A DNA stretch of 64,000 nt from Nocardioides sp. (GCF_030019515.1 NZ_JASEEQ010000001.1:372001-436000); one strand, 5' to 3'; positions 19,801 to 28,254 are shown, counted from the first letter of the stretch. Notes: generated by a model from the sequence alone, not told the origin. Translations and numbers: made by a program.

Positions 19801-20227
19801 GGGCAACACGTTCCTCCCGATCGCCACCTCCATCGTGGCGGTGCAGTGCCGCACCGGCCACCTCGACGGGGCCCGGGCCTACTTCGAGGCGCACGGCGAG
19901 GACGTCGAGCGGGCGATGGCCACCGACACCTGGTTCTCCCCCATGGCGTGGAGCATGGGCGCCGAGGCGGCCTGCCACCTGGGCGACGCCGCGCTCGGGG
20001 CGACGGCGTACCAGTGCCTCGCCGACCTCGCCGGCCGGCCGGCGTGCGCCGGGTCCGGCTCGGCGATCGGGCCGGTCGACCTGTTCCTCGCGATGGCCGC
20101 CCACGCCACCGGCGAGGACGACCTGGCCGGTCGGCACGCCGACCGGGCCCTCGAGCTGTGCGAGCTCTGGGGCGTGCCACTCGCGGCGGACCAGGTCCGC
20201 CGCGAGCGGGAGCGGTTCGGGTTCTAG
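16856..20227 (+). CDS. SARP/BTAD-type transcriptional regulator with AAA ATPase domain
   Basis: 1123 residues. Domains in order: winged-helix OmpR-like DNA-binding region (about 1-95), bacterial transcriptional activation (BTAD) domain (about 100-250), a STAND/AAA ATPase with Walker A LTGEPGIGKSRLS near residue 325 and Walker B LMLVLDDLHWAD near 415, then a long helical repeat region (about 650-1123) likely of TPR type. No C-terminal LuxR helix-turn-helix is seen. Such proteins are large activators, often of secondary metabolism, gated by nucleotide and ligand. No biosynthetic cluster lies next to it, so the target is unknown. ATG start with no strong ribosome binding site. Confidence 0.88.
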   Translation: MRIGVLGTTVATDSAGPVGLGGPKQRALLAALALHRGRAVSVDTLADVVWNGAPPPGVSGTLQGYVAGLRRALEPDRTTRGGGTLLVTEQPGYALRLPDVDLDTAAFEQAVSTAHSRVVPLADALCRGRALPPGSPDAAGLDALHQTLDEALALWRGVPFADLGEVPSAEAERARLEELRVLASEDRSALGILLGLHATVAAELDALTRQHPLRERAWALRALALAGSGRQADALAVLRQVRDVLDEELGLEPGAELRAVQAAVLRQQTTAVPEPAPPSSRPAVHAPLPFPTLWGWSLAGRDDELAALTDLVDRVVEGRDRSPSFVALTGEPGIGKSRLSIEAATYAAAHGMTIAWGRCSQDDGAPALWPWATVLERLGSELPSSDTDDDGGAAFRAWETVVGSVLAAATAGPLMLVLDDLHWADTSSLRVLRLLTEAAVADGPGPRLLVLTTWREHPPPTGALAEVAEALARKHALRLQLRGIPAAAAAQLFAQITESEPTEAESDALRRRTEGNPFFLVEYARLARERGDTAALMAEPQPPAAVHEVLSRRLAQLDEPTRELLRVASVLGRIFELGTLAGTADQDDEQVLDRLDPALAAGLVEEDGVDRFRFTHALVRDTVLSSLPRSRRARVHARAARALAGRTGRETEVARHWLAAGPRHLADAWPAAQAAGRSAIAVYAYVEALEMLEHALRAQDQDPGSDDRARFELITDLAEVLRRAGRWIELREVAHEAIEIADELGDPDLLGRAGIMTSTGALWQAAAHAQVDPTVVGALRRALDRLPEGDSPARCRVMLGLAGEIYYGASPQEREAISAEAVAMARRLGDPELTLSACLHAAIAVWRAATAQLRLDLTTEAVGLAEQLGDGFSLSSALTLRAVAAGELGDLAVLDDSLARARAEANRLRHIYAQLVLDSLEVSWAAMQGRFDEVERIIEHLQGIGEVVSITGYEEAVAGAVLMQLLWQGRDDELSVAMTAMEGNTFLPIATSIVAVQCRTGHLDGARAYFEAHGEDVERAMATDTWFSPMAWSMGAEAACHLGDAALGATAYQCLADLAGRPACAGSGSAIGPVDLFLAMAAHATGEDDLAGRHADRALELCELWGVPLAADQVRRERERFGF

Positions 20228-20290
20228 CCTCGGGCGCCCTTCCCGCCCTTCCCGCCCTCCCCGCCGCCCCGCACGTCCGCCCCGACTCCT

Positions 20291-20363
20291 CAGGCAAAGC
20301 CTGCACTTGTAGGCCGAAGTTTCGGCCGAACAGTGCTGGTTTCCCCGGGTACCCGGGGAAACC
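20291..20363. repeat. Three consecutive inverted repeats between convergent genes
   Basis: CAGGC-AAA-GCCTG (20291-20303), GGCCGAA-GT-TTCGGCC (20312-20327) and a perfect 26-bp palindrome at 20338-20363 stand in series. They follow the SARP gene stop and face a minus-strand transcript, so they may act as a bidirectional terminator. The extended palindrome could instead be a protein-binding or mobile-repeat site. Confidence 0.6.
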
Positions 20364-20381
20364 GACGCGGGGGCCCGGCCG

Positions 20382-20525
20382 TCAGACGTACCGGAACCCC
20401 CGGGCCTCCCGGCGCACGAAGCCGGGGCGGGTCAGCAGCCACAGCACCCGGAACGGCCCGCCGACCATCACGTCGTCCTCGGTGGTGGGGTGCTCGTGCA
20501 GCACCCCGCGCAGAGCTCCCAGCAT
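20382..20525 (-). CDS. Small conserved-looking ORF downstream of MMPL, unknown
   Basis: 47 residues from the ATG at 20525, or 53 from an in-frame GTG at 20543. AGGGCGG lies 5 nt before the ATG, favouring the shorter form. The sequence has an acidic stretch (EDDVMVGG) followed by a hydrophobic/aromatic segment and a basic C-terminus (RREARGFRYV). It begins 15-33 bp after the MMPL stop on the same strand. Family unknown; codon use resembles its neighbours. Confidence 0.45.
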   Translation of the reverse strand: MLGALRGVLHEHPTTEDDVMVGGPFRVLWLLTRPGFVRREARGFRYV

Positions 20526-20558
20526 GTCGTCCGCCCTGTTCACCGGACCCGGGGCCGC

Positions 20559-22706
20559 TCACACGCCGGCCGGCGTGCGCTCGTCGGACTGGTCGAAGTC
20601 GTCCCAGATCTGGTCGTCGGACTCGTGCCGCTCGGCCTGGATGGTCGGCAGCAGCCGGTCCAGCCACGCGGGCAGCCACCAGTTCCAGCGGCCGAGGAGG
20701 GTCATCGTGGCGGGGACGAGCACCAGGCGGACCACGGTGGCGTCCAGCACGATCGCGGCGGCCATGCCGAAGCCGAGCTGCTTGACCACGGTGTCGGCCT
20801 CGGTGGAGAACCCGAGGAAGACGACGACCATGATCGCCGCGGCCGAGGAGATCACCCGGCCGGTCGAGGCCAGGCCGCGCTCCACGCTCCCCCGGGCGTC
20901 GCCGGTGCGCAGCCACTCCTCACGGATCCGCGAGAGCAGGAACACCTCGTAGTCCATGGAGAGGCCGAACAGGATCGCGAAGTTCAGGATCGGGACCCAG
21001 CTCGACACGGCGACCGCGTGGTCGATGCCGAGCACGCTCCCGCCCCAGCCCCACTGGAACACCGCCGTGAGGACGCCGTACGACGCTCCGATCGAGAGCA
21101 GGTTCATCACGGCGGCCTTCACCGGCACGACGACCGAGCGGAACATCATCGCCAGCAGCAGCACGGAGACCGCGACCACGAAGCCGACGACCAGCCACAG
21201 CCGGCCCGAGAGCATCCCGGTGATGTCGGCGAACAGCGGCGTGGTGCCGGTGACCTCGACGCCCGCCGGGAGGTCGTCGCGCAGGCTCGTCACGAGGTCC
21301 GAGGTGCGCTCGTCGGCGGGGCCGGTGGTGGGCTCCGCGGCGAAGAAGCCGAGCGCGCCGTCCGGCGAGGTGACGGGGGTGGTGACCCCGGCGATGCCGG
21401 CGTGGTCGGCGACCAGGTCGGCCACCGTTGCCGCATCGGCCCGGGTGGTGTCGACGACGATCGTGAACGGTCCGTTCGCGCCGGCGCCGTACTCCTCGGC
21501 GATCAGGTCGTAGGCCCGGCGCACGGAGGTCGACGGGCTGTTGCTGCTGCCGTCCTGCGGCCAGGTGCGCATGCCCAGGGTGGGGGCGGCGAGCAGGAGC
21601 AGGAACGTGAGCGCGGCCAGCGCCGCGGCGACCGGGCGCCGGGCGACGCGGGCGGCCCACCGGGCGGTCAGCGGGGTCTTGGCGCCGCGGTCACCGCGGC
21701 CGGTCCGGGTACGGCGGGGCAGCAGCCGGTCGCCCGCCAGCCCGCACAGCGCCGGGACCAGCGTGATCGCCGCGGCCAGCACGGCCACCACGGCGAGCGC
21801 GGTGGCGTAGCCGAACGTCGAGTAGACCGGCAGCCCGCCCAGGCGCAGCCCCATCAGCGAGATCAGCACGGTGGCCGAGGCGAACACGACGGAGCGACCG
21901 GCAGTCGCCATCGCGCGGCCCGCCGCCTCCCGCCTGTCGAGGCCCTGGCCGAGGAACTCCACGTGCCGGGTGACCAGGAGCAGCGCGTAGTCGATGCCGA
22001 CGCCGAGCCCGACCATGGTGGCGACCGTGGGTGCGGCGGTGCTGACGTCCATGGTCGCGGTGAGCAGGGTGACGCCGGCGGAGCCCACCGCCAGGCCCAT
22101 CAGCGCGATCGCCAGCGGCAGGCCGGCGGCGACCACGGAGCCGAACGAGACCACCAGCAGCACCAGCGCCGCGATCACGCCGGCGATCTCGCCGCTGCCG
22201 CTCAGCTCCGACTCGGCGCCGCCGGGCAGCTCGCCGCCGAGCTCGGCCTGGAGGCCGTCGGCGCGCAGCGGCGCGACGGCCTCGACGAGCGGGTCGTAGC
22301 CGTTCGCCCCGACCAGGTCGGGGTCGGTGACGGGGACGTCGTACGACACGGTGACGAGCGCGGTGTCGCCGTCCGCGGAGACCCGCGGCTCGGAGACGTG
22401 GCTGGCGTGGTCGAGGCCGTGCAGGCGCTGGACCAGGCCGGTGAGGTCGGTCGGGTCGAGGGCGGCGCCGTCCGGGTCGTGCACGACGACCTGGGCGGTC
22501 GCGCCGCCGCCGTCGGGCACATGGGCGCGCAGCTGCTCGATGCCCACCTGGGCGCGGGCGCCGGGGATGTCGTAGTCGTCGTGCGTGGTGCCGCCGAGGG
22601 CTCCGGCGAGCCCGAAGGCGACGACGAGCACGGCGACCCAGGCGGAGATCGTCCGCCACGGGTGCGCCGCGGCGCCGGCGCCGAGGCGGTAGAGGATGCG
22701 GTTCAC
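20559..22706 (-). CDS. MMPL-family RND transporter
   Basis: 715 residues with about 11-12 membrane helices and two large extracytoplasmic loops (about residues 40-170 and 385-510), the layout of MmpL/YdfJ proteins. A GVGIDYALLLVTRH segment and its partner FGLSMDYEVFLLSRIREEW carry the paired Asp-Tyr residues typical of proton relay in this family. The start is the GTG at 22706, preceded by AGGGAG at 6-nt spacing; the frame open upstream runs through the repeat region and is rejected. Substrate, lipid or drug, is unknown. It follows the ABC genes on the same strand. Confidence 0.9.
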   Translation of the reverse strand: MNRILYRLGAGAAAHPWRTISAWVAVLVVAFGLAGALGGTTHDDYDIPGARAQVGIEQLRAHVPDGGGATAQVVVHDPDGAALDPTDLTGLVQRLHGLDHASHVSEPRVSADGDTALVTVSYDVPVTDPDLVGANGYDPLVEAVAPLRADGLQAELGGELPGGAESELSGSGEIAGVIAALVLLVVSFGSVVAAGLPLAIALMGLAVGSAGVTLLTATMDVSTAAPTVATMVGLGVGIDYALLLVTRHVEFLGQGLDRREAAGRAMATAGRSVVFASATVLISLMGLRLGGLPVYSTFGYATALAVVAVLAAAITLVPALCGLAGDRLLPRRTRTGRGDRGAKTPLTARWAARVARRPVAAALAALTFLLLLAAPTLGMRTWPQDGSSNSPSTSVRRAYDLIAEEYGAGANGPFTIVVDTTRADAATVADLVADHAGIAGVTTPVTSPDGALGFFAAEPTTGPADERTSDLVTSLRDDLPAGVEVTGTTPLFADITGMLSGRLWLVVGFVVAVSVLLLAMMFRSVVVPVKAAVMNLLSIGASYGVLTAVFQWGWGGSVLGIDHAVAVSSWVPILNFAILFGLSMDYEVFLLSRIREEWLRTGDARGSVERGLASTGRVISSAAAIMVVVFLGFSTEADTVVKQLGFGMAAAIVLDATVVRLVLVPATMTLLGRWNWWLPAWLDRLLPTIQAERHESDDQIWDDFDQSDERTPAGV

Positions 22707-22720
22707 GTGCTGCTCCCTGG

Positions 22721-22760
22721 ATGAGGCTGGATGAGGCTGGACGAGGCTGGACGAGGCTGG
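22721..22760. repeat. Four tandem 10-bp repeats
   Basis: Two copies of ATGAGGCTGG are followed by two of ACGAGGCTGG, directly upstream of the MMPL ribosome binding site. They lie in the 163-bp gap between the ABC ATPase stop and the MMPL start, so they could influence MMPL expression as a leader element or regulator site. Confidence 0.8.
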
Positions 22761-22869
22761 ATGCCGTCTGCTTGATCGGTGGGAGCAGCGTGCGCCGCGG
22801 AACTTGGGACCGACTGGGAGTCGGCTTGAGGTCCGGACGGGGCACGGTCGGGCCGGGTCGGGGCCGGGG

Positions 22870-23526
22870 TCAGGCCGGCGGCCGGGGCCAGCTGGCGACG
22901 CCCTCGTCGAGGTGCAGCTCGGCGTCGGTCTGCGCGGCCGCCTCGGCGTCGTGGGTGGCGACCACGACGATCGCGCCGCGGTCCGCCTCGGCGCGCAGCG
23001 CCGCCATGGCGCGCTCGCGGTTGGCGGCGTCCAGGTCGCTGGTCGGCTCGTCGGCCAGCAGCACCACGGCACGCGCGGCGAGCGCCCGCGCGAGCGCGAC
23101 CCGCTGCTGCTGGCCGCCGGAGAGCTCCTCGATCAGGTGGTTGCCGGACTCCTCGAGGCCGACCGCCGCGAGCGCCTCCGCGGTACGGCGGTGCGCGTCG
23201 GCCGCCCCGACGCCGTGGCTGAGCAGCGGCACCACGACGTTCTCGGCCGCGGTCAGCGCCGAGGCCAGGCCGTTGCCCTGCGGCACGACCACCACGCCGA
23301 GCCCGGCGGCCTGCTCGCGGTCGCGCACCGGGATCTCCCCCAGGTGAACCTGGCCCGCGGTCGGCGCGAGGGCCCCGGCGAGGGCCCACAGGAGGGTCGA
23401 CTTCCCGGCGCCGGACGGCCCGGTCACCGCCACGATCCGGCCCGGCGCGACGGCCAGGTCGAGGGGGTGCAGGGCGAGCAGGTCGCCGTACGAGACCGAG
23501 AGGCCGCTCGCTCGCAGGTCACTCAT
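22870..23526 (-). CDS. ABC transporter ATP-binding protein (LolD/MacB type)
   Basis: 218 residues, a single nucleotide-binding domain: Walker A GPSGAGKST (about residue 36), Q-loop VVVPQGNG, signature LSGGQQQR, Walker B VVLLADEPT and H-loop ATHD, all canonical. It overlaps the neighbouring ATPase gene by 8 nt. Together with that protein and the FtsX-like permease it should form an exporter or a mechanotransmission complex acting on envelope substrates. Confidence 0.9.
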   Translation of the reverse strand: MSDLRASGLSVSYGDLLALHPLDLAVAPGRIVAVTGPSGAGKSTLLWALAGALAPTAGQVHLGEIPVRDREQAAGLGVVVVPQGNGLASALTAAENVVVPLLSHGVGAADAHRRTAEALAAVGLEESGNHLIEELSGGQQQRVALARALAARAVVLLADEPTSDLDAANRERAMAALRAEADRGAIVVVATHDAEAAAQTDAELHLDEGVASWPRPPA

Positions 23527-24370
23527 CGGACTCCTCCTCGGGTACCAGGAGGTAGCCGGACCCGTCGGTCGGGTGGAAGCGCACCAGCGTCCCGGGCGCG
23601 AGCCGGTCGCGGACGTGCAGCGGCAGCGGCAGGAACCCGTCGGGGGTGACCACGGCGTACTCCTCCCCGCTGCGGCCCTCGCCGCCGACCCGACCGTCGC
23701 GGATCGTGATCGTGCGCGGCAGCCGGGCCGCGACGTCGGGGTCGTGCGTGACGATCACGACGGTGGTGCCGAGCTCGCGGCTGGTCTCCGCGATCGCGGC
23801 CAGCACCTGGTCGCGGGCGGCATGGTCGAGCTGGCTGGTCGGCTCGTCGGCGAGCAGCAGGCCGGGGCGGGAGCCCATCGCGACCGCGAGGGCGGCGAGC
23901 TGGAGGTGGCCGGGCGTGAGCTCGGCGAGCGGCCGGCGCGCGTCCGCCACCAGGCCGAGCCCGGCGAGCACCTCCTCCGGCTCGGGCAGGTCCTTGCCGG
24001 CCCGGCGGGCGGCCCGCTGGGCGAAGCGGACGTTGTCGAGGGCCGGGTAGTACGGCAGCAGGTTGCGGCCCGCGCCCTGGAGCATCAGCGCCACGTCCTG
24101 GGCCCGCATCCGGTCGAGGTCGCGGGCGCTCGCGGCGGAGAGCTCGAGGTCGCCGACGTGCACCTTGCCGGCGCTGGGGCGGAACACCCCGGCGAGCAGG
24201 CTGAGCAGCGTGGACTTGCCGGCGCCCGAGGGTCCGAGCAGACCGACCAGCTCGCCGGCGGCGACGTCGAGGTCGACGCCGGACAGCGCGGCGACCTCGT
24301 GCCCCTCGGAGCGGTAGATGTGGACGAGTCGCCGCGTGCTCACCCGCAGGCCGGTCCGCGCGGCGCTCAC
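23519..24370 (-). CDS. ABC transporter ATP-binding protein with non-canonical signature
   Basis: 283 residues. Walker A GPSGAGKST, Walker B GLLLADEPTSQLD and H-loop VTHD are intact, but the signature reads LTPGHLQLA where LSGGQ is expected. Both signature Ser and second Gly are changed, so this subunit may give one consensus and one degenerate ATP site when paired with the other ATPase. A C-terminal extension of about 60 residues (PDGFLPLPLHVRDRL onward) is absent from the partner. The start overlaps the permease stop by 4 nt. Confidence 0.88.
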   Translation of the reverse strand: MSAARTGLRVSTRRLVHIYRSEGHEVAALSGVDLDVAAGELVGLLGPSGAGKSTLLSLLAGVFRPSAGKVHVGDLELSAASARDLDRMRAQDVALMLQGAGRNLLPYYPALDNVRFAQRAARRAGKDLPEPEEVLAGLGLVADARRPLAELTPGHLQLAALAVAMGSRPGLLLADEPTSQLDHAARDQVLAAIAETSRELGTTVVIVTHDPDVAARLPRTITIRDGRVGGEGRSGEEYAVVTPDGFLPLPLHVRDRLAPGTLVRFHPTDGSGYLLVPEEESDE

Positions 24371-27300
24371 AGCGTCTCCCTGAGCCGTCGTACGTCGGAC
24401 CGGCGGGCGAGCGTGCGGCCGATCAGCACGCTCGCGGTGGCGAGCACCGCGAGGACCGCCAGCACCGCCACGGCGACGGCCGACCAGGCGGTGTCCAGGT
24501 CCAGCGTGGAGACCGCCGGCGGGTCGGCGAGGAGCGGCACGGTCGGGAGTGCGAGGTAGGCGCCGTACAGGCCGGCGGCGGTGCCGGCGACCACGCCGAC
24601 GGCGACGGCGGGCAGCTGGGCGGCGACCGCCATCGCGCCGACGGTCCGGCGAGGCACGCCGCTCATCCGCAGCGCCGCGAGGTCACGGGTGCGGAACCGC
24701 CAGCTGCTCGCCGCCCCGACCAGCAGCACGAGCAGCGCGATCAGGACGGCGGCCGCGCCGACGATGGCGGCCAGCTGCACGCTCCACGCGGCCGCGGACT
24801 CGTCGTAGCCGCGCCGGACGTCCGCGAGCGTCGTGGTGGTCGCGATGCCGGCGCCGCGGTCGTGCAGGGCCGCGTCGACCTCGGCCAGCAGGTCCCGGTC
24901 GTCGGCGGCGAACCACAGCGCGACCCGGGCGCTGGTCGCCAGGCTCACCCCGCGCTGCACCAGGTCGAGGTTGGCCACGGCCACGTCGGGCCCGGCCCCC
25001 GGGACCCGGGTGAGGGTGCCGACCCGTGCCGCGGCCCGCACGGTCCCGTCGAGCCCGGTCAGGTCGAAGTCGTCGCCCTGGGAGGCCGGCGGGAGGGCGC
25101 CGGCGACGAGCGCCGGCACCACGCTGGGCAGCCAGGCCTGCCGCATCGTGAGCTCGCTGGAGCCCTCGCTGCGGACCCGGATCGTGAGCCGGTCGGGCGT
25201 GGTCGAGTCGGGCACCATGTCGCCGACCACCGGGTCCTGCAGCGGCGTCCACCGTGAGGCGGGGCCGATCGCGACCGGCTCCTCGCCGACGAGGTTGCTC
25301 AGCGTCGCGGTGCCCGTGAGCGTGGCGCCCGGGACGGTCTGCAGCCAGACGGCGGTGACGAAGCAGCCGTCACGGCAGTACGACGTCACCTCGAAGCGGG
25401 CGTGCGCGACCTCGTCCGGGAGGTCGGCGACCGCGGTGTGCAGGGTCTCGCCGGCCGGGGTGACCAGGTCCAGCCCCAGGCTCAGCGGGCCGCGCTCGCC
25501 GTCGGTGCGGATCGACACCAGCGTCGAGTCGTCGACGTCGACGCGGAGCCGGGTCCCGCTGATCCGGATCGGCTCGGCGTCGGAGACCGCGAGCCGGTCC
25601 CAGGCGGACGCCGGCGGCGCGGCGGTCCCCAGCAGCGCGATCCGGCGGAACTGGTCGGGCACCACGGCGACGGTCTCGACCGCGCCGGTGCCGGGCGGGC
25701 GGATCCGCACGACGGGCGTGACCCGGCGGCCGTCGGGGTCGACGTCGGCGAGCGCGCCCCGGACCGCGGCGAGGTCGCCGCCCTCCACGTCGGCGATCAG
25801 CCGGGCGCCGGTCTCCTGCGCCGCCGCCGAGGCCCGGTTGCGATCGCCGACCACGAACGCGTCGGCGGAGAAGACGGCCAGGGCGGAGGCGAGCGTGACG
25901 ATGGCGACCACCCGGCGGGTGGCCGGGCTGCGGGCGGCGTCCAGGAGGCTGACCGCGGCTCGGACCCGACCGCGGGCGAGCGCCCGGCGGCCGGCGAGGG
26001 CGGTGATCGGCCCGGTCAGGTGCGCGAGGACCAGGCCGACGACGACCGCGAGCAGGCCGGGCGCCGCGAGCGCCACCGGGCCCTCCAGGCCGCCGGTGGC
26101 GAAGACCACGACGAGCGATCCGCACCCGGCCACCACGAGCGCGTCGCCGGTGCCCAGCGCCCAGCTGTTGCGGCGCGGCGGCACCCGGCGCAGCAGCGTC
26201 TCGACCGGCTCGCGCGCGACCCGGGCGACCGCCAGCCCGGTGAGCAGCACGAGCGCGAGGACGGCGAGGCCGAGCGCGCCGAGCAGCCGGACGCCGGTCT
26301 CGAACGGCGCGTGGCCGGGCAGCAGCATGGTTCGCGCGGCCCAGACCCCCAGCAGCGCCAGCGCGGCGCCGGGCAGGACGCCCGCGAGCGCGACCGGGAG
26401 CAGCTCCCCGAGGAGCAGGCCGCGCGCGCCCCGCCGGCCACGGCCGCGGAGCCGGGCGAGCGCCACCTCGGGCCGCCGCTGCTCGGTGACGGCGAGCAGG
26501 GTCAGCCACAGCACGACGAGGGCGAGCAGGCCGAGCTGGGCCATCAGCAGCGGCACGGTGACCTGCGACTGGTCGCTCTGCTCCCGGACGTCGTCCGCGA
26601 GGTCGGGGAGGCCGGAGTACGGCGTGACGATGGTGCCGTCGGCGCCCGCGCCCGCGGTCTTCGCGAGCCGGCGGATCGCGTCGGAGAGCGCGAACAGGTC
26701 GTCAACCCCGAGCGCGTCGACGTCGAGCGGGAGCCCGACCGTGGACCGGCCGGCGGGCAGCGGCGGCAGCCCGGGGCCCTCGAACGTCGAGCGCGCGGTC
26801 AGCCAGACGTCGTGCTGGACCTGGGCGGGCGGACCGGGGTCCACGAGGCCGGACCGCCCGGTCAGCTGCAGGCCCAGCCAGTACGCCGACGGCTCCTGGT
26901 CGTAGACGCCCGCGACGACCAGGTGCGCCCGCGGCACGGTCGCGTGGGCGCCGTTGTGCGGGATCCCGGGGATCGCCAGCCGGGTGCCCACCGGCAGGTC
27001 GAAGTTGTCCGCGTCGGCCGCGCTGACCATGATCTCGCCGGCCCGCTCCGCACAGACCCCGGCGACGAGCGTCAGGTGCTCACACGCCCCCTCCCGCCAG
27101 ACGACGTCGCCGCCCGGGTCCCGGGACGAGCCGGGCAGCACGTTCGCCTCGGCCGCGTAGCCCAGGACCGGCGCGAGGTAGTGGGCTCGGGTCCCCGCGG
27201 GGACGACCTCCGCGATGGTCTCCGGCGCGGCCGGCCGCTCCCGGTTCTGGAACCCGAAGCCGCCTCCGCCCGCCCGGGTCGCGATCAGCTGGAGGCCGGC

Positions 27301-27456
27301 GACGGCGGGGTCGGCGCGCTCGACCGTGATGTCGGTGAGGGCCTGCTGCATCGCGCGGTCGTAGAGCGGTGCGAACACGGCGCACGCGGCGACCAGGGCG
27401 GCCAGCGCGGCGAGGGCGAGCGCCTGGAACGGTCGGTACCTCGTCCTCATCGGCAC
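24367..27456 (-). CDS. FtsX-like ABC permease, large two-module type
   Basis: 1029 residues. One N-terminal membrane helix is followed by a long extracytoplasmic region (about residues 40-290), a first membrane bundle (about 300-520), a second large periplasmic-type domain (about 550-890) and a C-terminal bundle of three or more helices (about 890-1015). This is the duplicated FtsX/MacB layout. It is first in a permease / ATPase / ATPase / MMPL series joined by overlaps or a short gap. The start could be the ATG at 27456 or the second Met two codons later. Substrate unknown. Confidence 0.85.
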   Translation of the reverse strand: MPMRTRYRPFQALALAALAALVAACAVFAPLYDRAMQQALTDITVERADPAVAGLQLIATRAGGGGFGFQNRERPAAPETIAEVVPAGTRAHYLAPVLGYAAEANVLPGSSRDPGGDVVWREGACEHLTLVAGVCAERAGEIMVSAADADNFDLPVGTRLAIPGIPHNGAHATVPRAHLVVAGVYDQEPSAYWLGLQLTGRSGLVDPGPPAQVQHDVWLTARSTFEGPGLPPLPAGRSTVGLPLDVDALGVDDLFALSDAIRRLAKTAGAGADGTIVTPYSGLPDLADDVREQSDQSQVTVPLLMAQLGLLALVVLWLTLLAVTEQRRPEVALARLRGRGRRGARGLLLGELLPVALAGVLPGAALALLGVWAARTMLLPGHAPFETGVRLLGALGLAVLALVLLTGLAVARVAREPVETLLRRVPPRRNSWALGTGDALVVAGCGSLVVVFATGGLEGPVALAAPGLLAVVVGLVLAHLTGPITALAGRRALARGRVRAAVSLLDAARSPATRRVVAIVTLASALAVFSADAFVVGDRNRASAAAQETGARLIADVEGGDLAAVRGALADVDPDGRRVTPVVRIRPPGTGAVETVAVVPDQFRRIALLGTAAPPASAWDRLAVSDAEPIRISGTRLRVDVDDSTLVSIRTDGERGPLSLGLDLVTPAGETLHTAVADLPDEVAHARFEVTSYCRDGCFVTAVWLQTVPGATLTGTATLSNLVGEEPVAIGPASRWTPLQDPVVGDMVPDSTTPDRLTIRVRSEGSSELTMRQAWLPSVVPALVAGALPPASQGDDFDLTGLDGTVRAAARVGTLTRVPGAGPDVAVANLDLVQRGVSLATSARVALWFAADDRDLLAEVDAALHDRGAGIATTTTLADVRRGYDESAAAWSVQLAAIVGAAAVLIALLVLLVGAASSWRFRTRDLAALRMSGVPRRTVGAMAVAAQLPAVAVGVVAGTAAGLYGAYLALPTVPLLADPPAVSTLDLDTAWSAVAVAVLAVLAVLATASVLIGRTLARRSDVRRLRETL

Positions 27457-27955
27457 CCCCCGCAGGCGACCGCCGGCGATCCACCCACGCGCACCGCGTC
27501 AGCATGCCACCCGGGCGGCCTCCACGCGCGCAGGATCCTGCCGGATCACCGAGAACGGTGGGGCGGGGGGTGGGCCGCTCCCGGAACCTGGTGGCCGCCG
27601 CTCACCATCGGTCACTCGGCGCGCATCCTGTGACCGGACTTGGCGCACGGTTCCTGCGCTGGCCCATCCCCCGCGTCACCCTCGACTCTCTCCGCGCGAC
27701 GCCCGGCGGCGTAGAGCCCGAGGTCCCGCCCGAGCCGGGACTCGGGACCCGGGTCCTCCCGGCTCCGGACCGGGTACGAGGCCACCTCGACCTCGGGACG
27801 TCGTCCTCTGGTCCGCGCGGACGAGCGGCGCCGCGAGCCGCAGGTAGCCACCTGTACTCTGTCGGGAACCGCTCGGGGAGCCGCCGCCGTGGACCTCCCG
27901 AGCGCGGTGGCTGCGAGGCGGGTACGTCGATGAGGCTCGATCAGGTCGTCTGCTG
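27457..27955. other. 499-bp intergenic region
   Basis: It lies between the divergent FtsX-like permease and an 80-residue plus-strand gene. Frames crossing it have no recognisable protein character. CGCTCGGGGAG and CTCCCGAGCG around 27869-27904 form a 10-bp hairpin with one bulged G in the likely leader of the plus-strand gene. Nothing else is supported. Confidence 0.5.
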
Positions 27956-28198
27956 ATGACCACCGAACCTGCCCATGATCGGTCCCTCGGGACGCTGCTC
28001 CTGCGGGTCCGCCGGGCACGGAGCGCCGTCGAGCAGTGCCGCAACGGCCGGGTCGCGCGCGACGAGCTCGCCGACGCCCGGCACGAGCTGATGCTCGCCC
28101 TCCAGGCCTACGTCTCGGCGCTCGAGCGGCGGAAGCTGCCGGTGCCGTGGCGGATGCAGGCGGAGCTGAAGCTGCACCGCGACCTGTTCGACCGCTGA
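27956..28198 (+). CDS. Small hypothetical protein, helical
   Basis: 80 residues, ATG start. It is charged and predicted to be almost wholly helical (LLRVRRARSAVEQC, RDELADARHELMLALQAYVS), with no membrane segment or metal motif. No family recognised. It ends just before a strong hairpin shared with the convergent cold-shock gene. Codon use fits the chromosome, which supports a real gene. Confidence 0.55.
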   Translation: MTTEPAHDRSLGTLLLRVRRARSAVEQCRNGRVARDELADARHELMLALQAYVSALERRKLPVPWRMQAELKLHRDLFDR

Positions 28199-28210
28199 CC
28201 CCGGACACGC

Positions 28211-28254
28211 CACGAGGGGCGGACCACGACCGAGATCGTGATCCGCCCCTCGTG
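28211..28254. terminator. Bidirectional terminator
   Basis: A perfect 13-bp stem (28211-28223 with 28242-28254) is extended inside by CACGA/TCGTG. It lies 12 bp past the plus-strand stop and 14 bp past the cold-shock gene stop, so it can end both transcripts. Confidence 0.8.

Noticed and set aside
15995..20137. Minus-strand frame of 1380 codons
   Set aside because: It is antisense to the SARP regulator and has no recognisable domain. Only its last 43 codons (15995-16123) are kept, as the separate small ORF.
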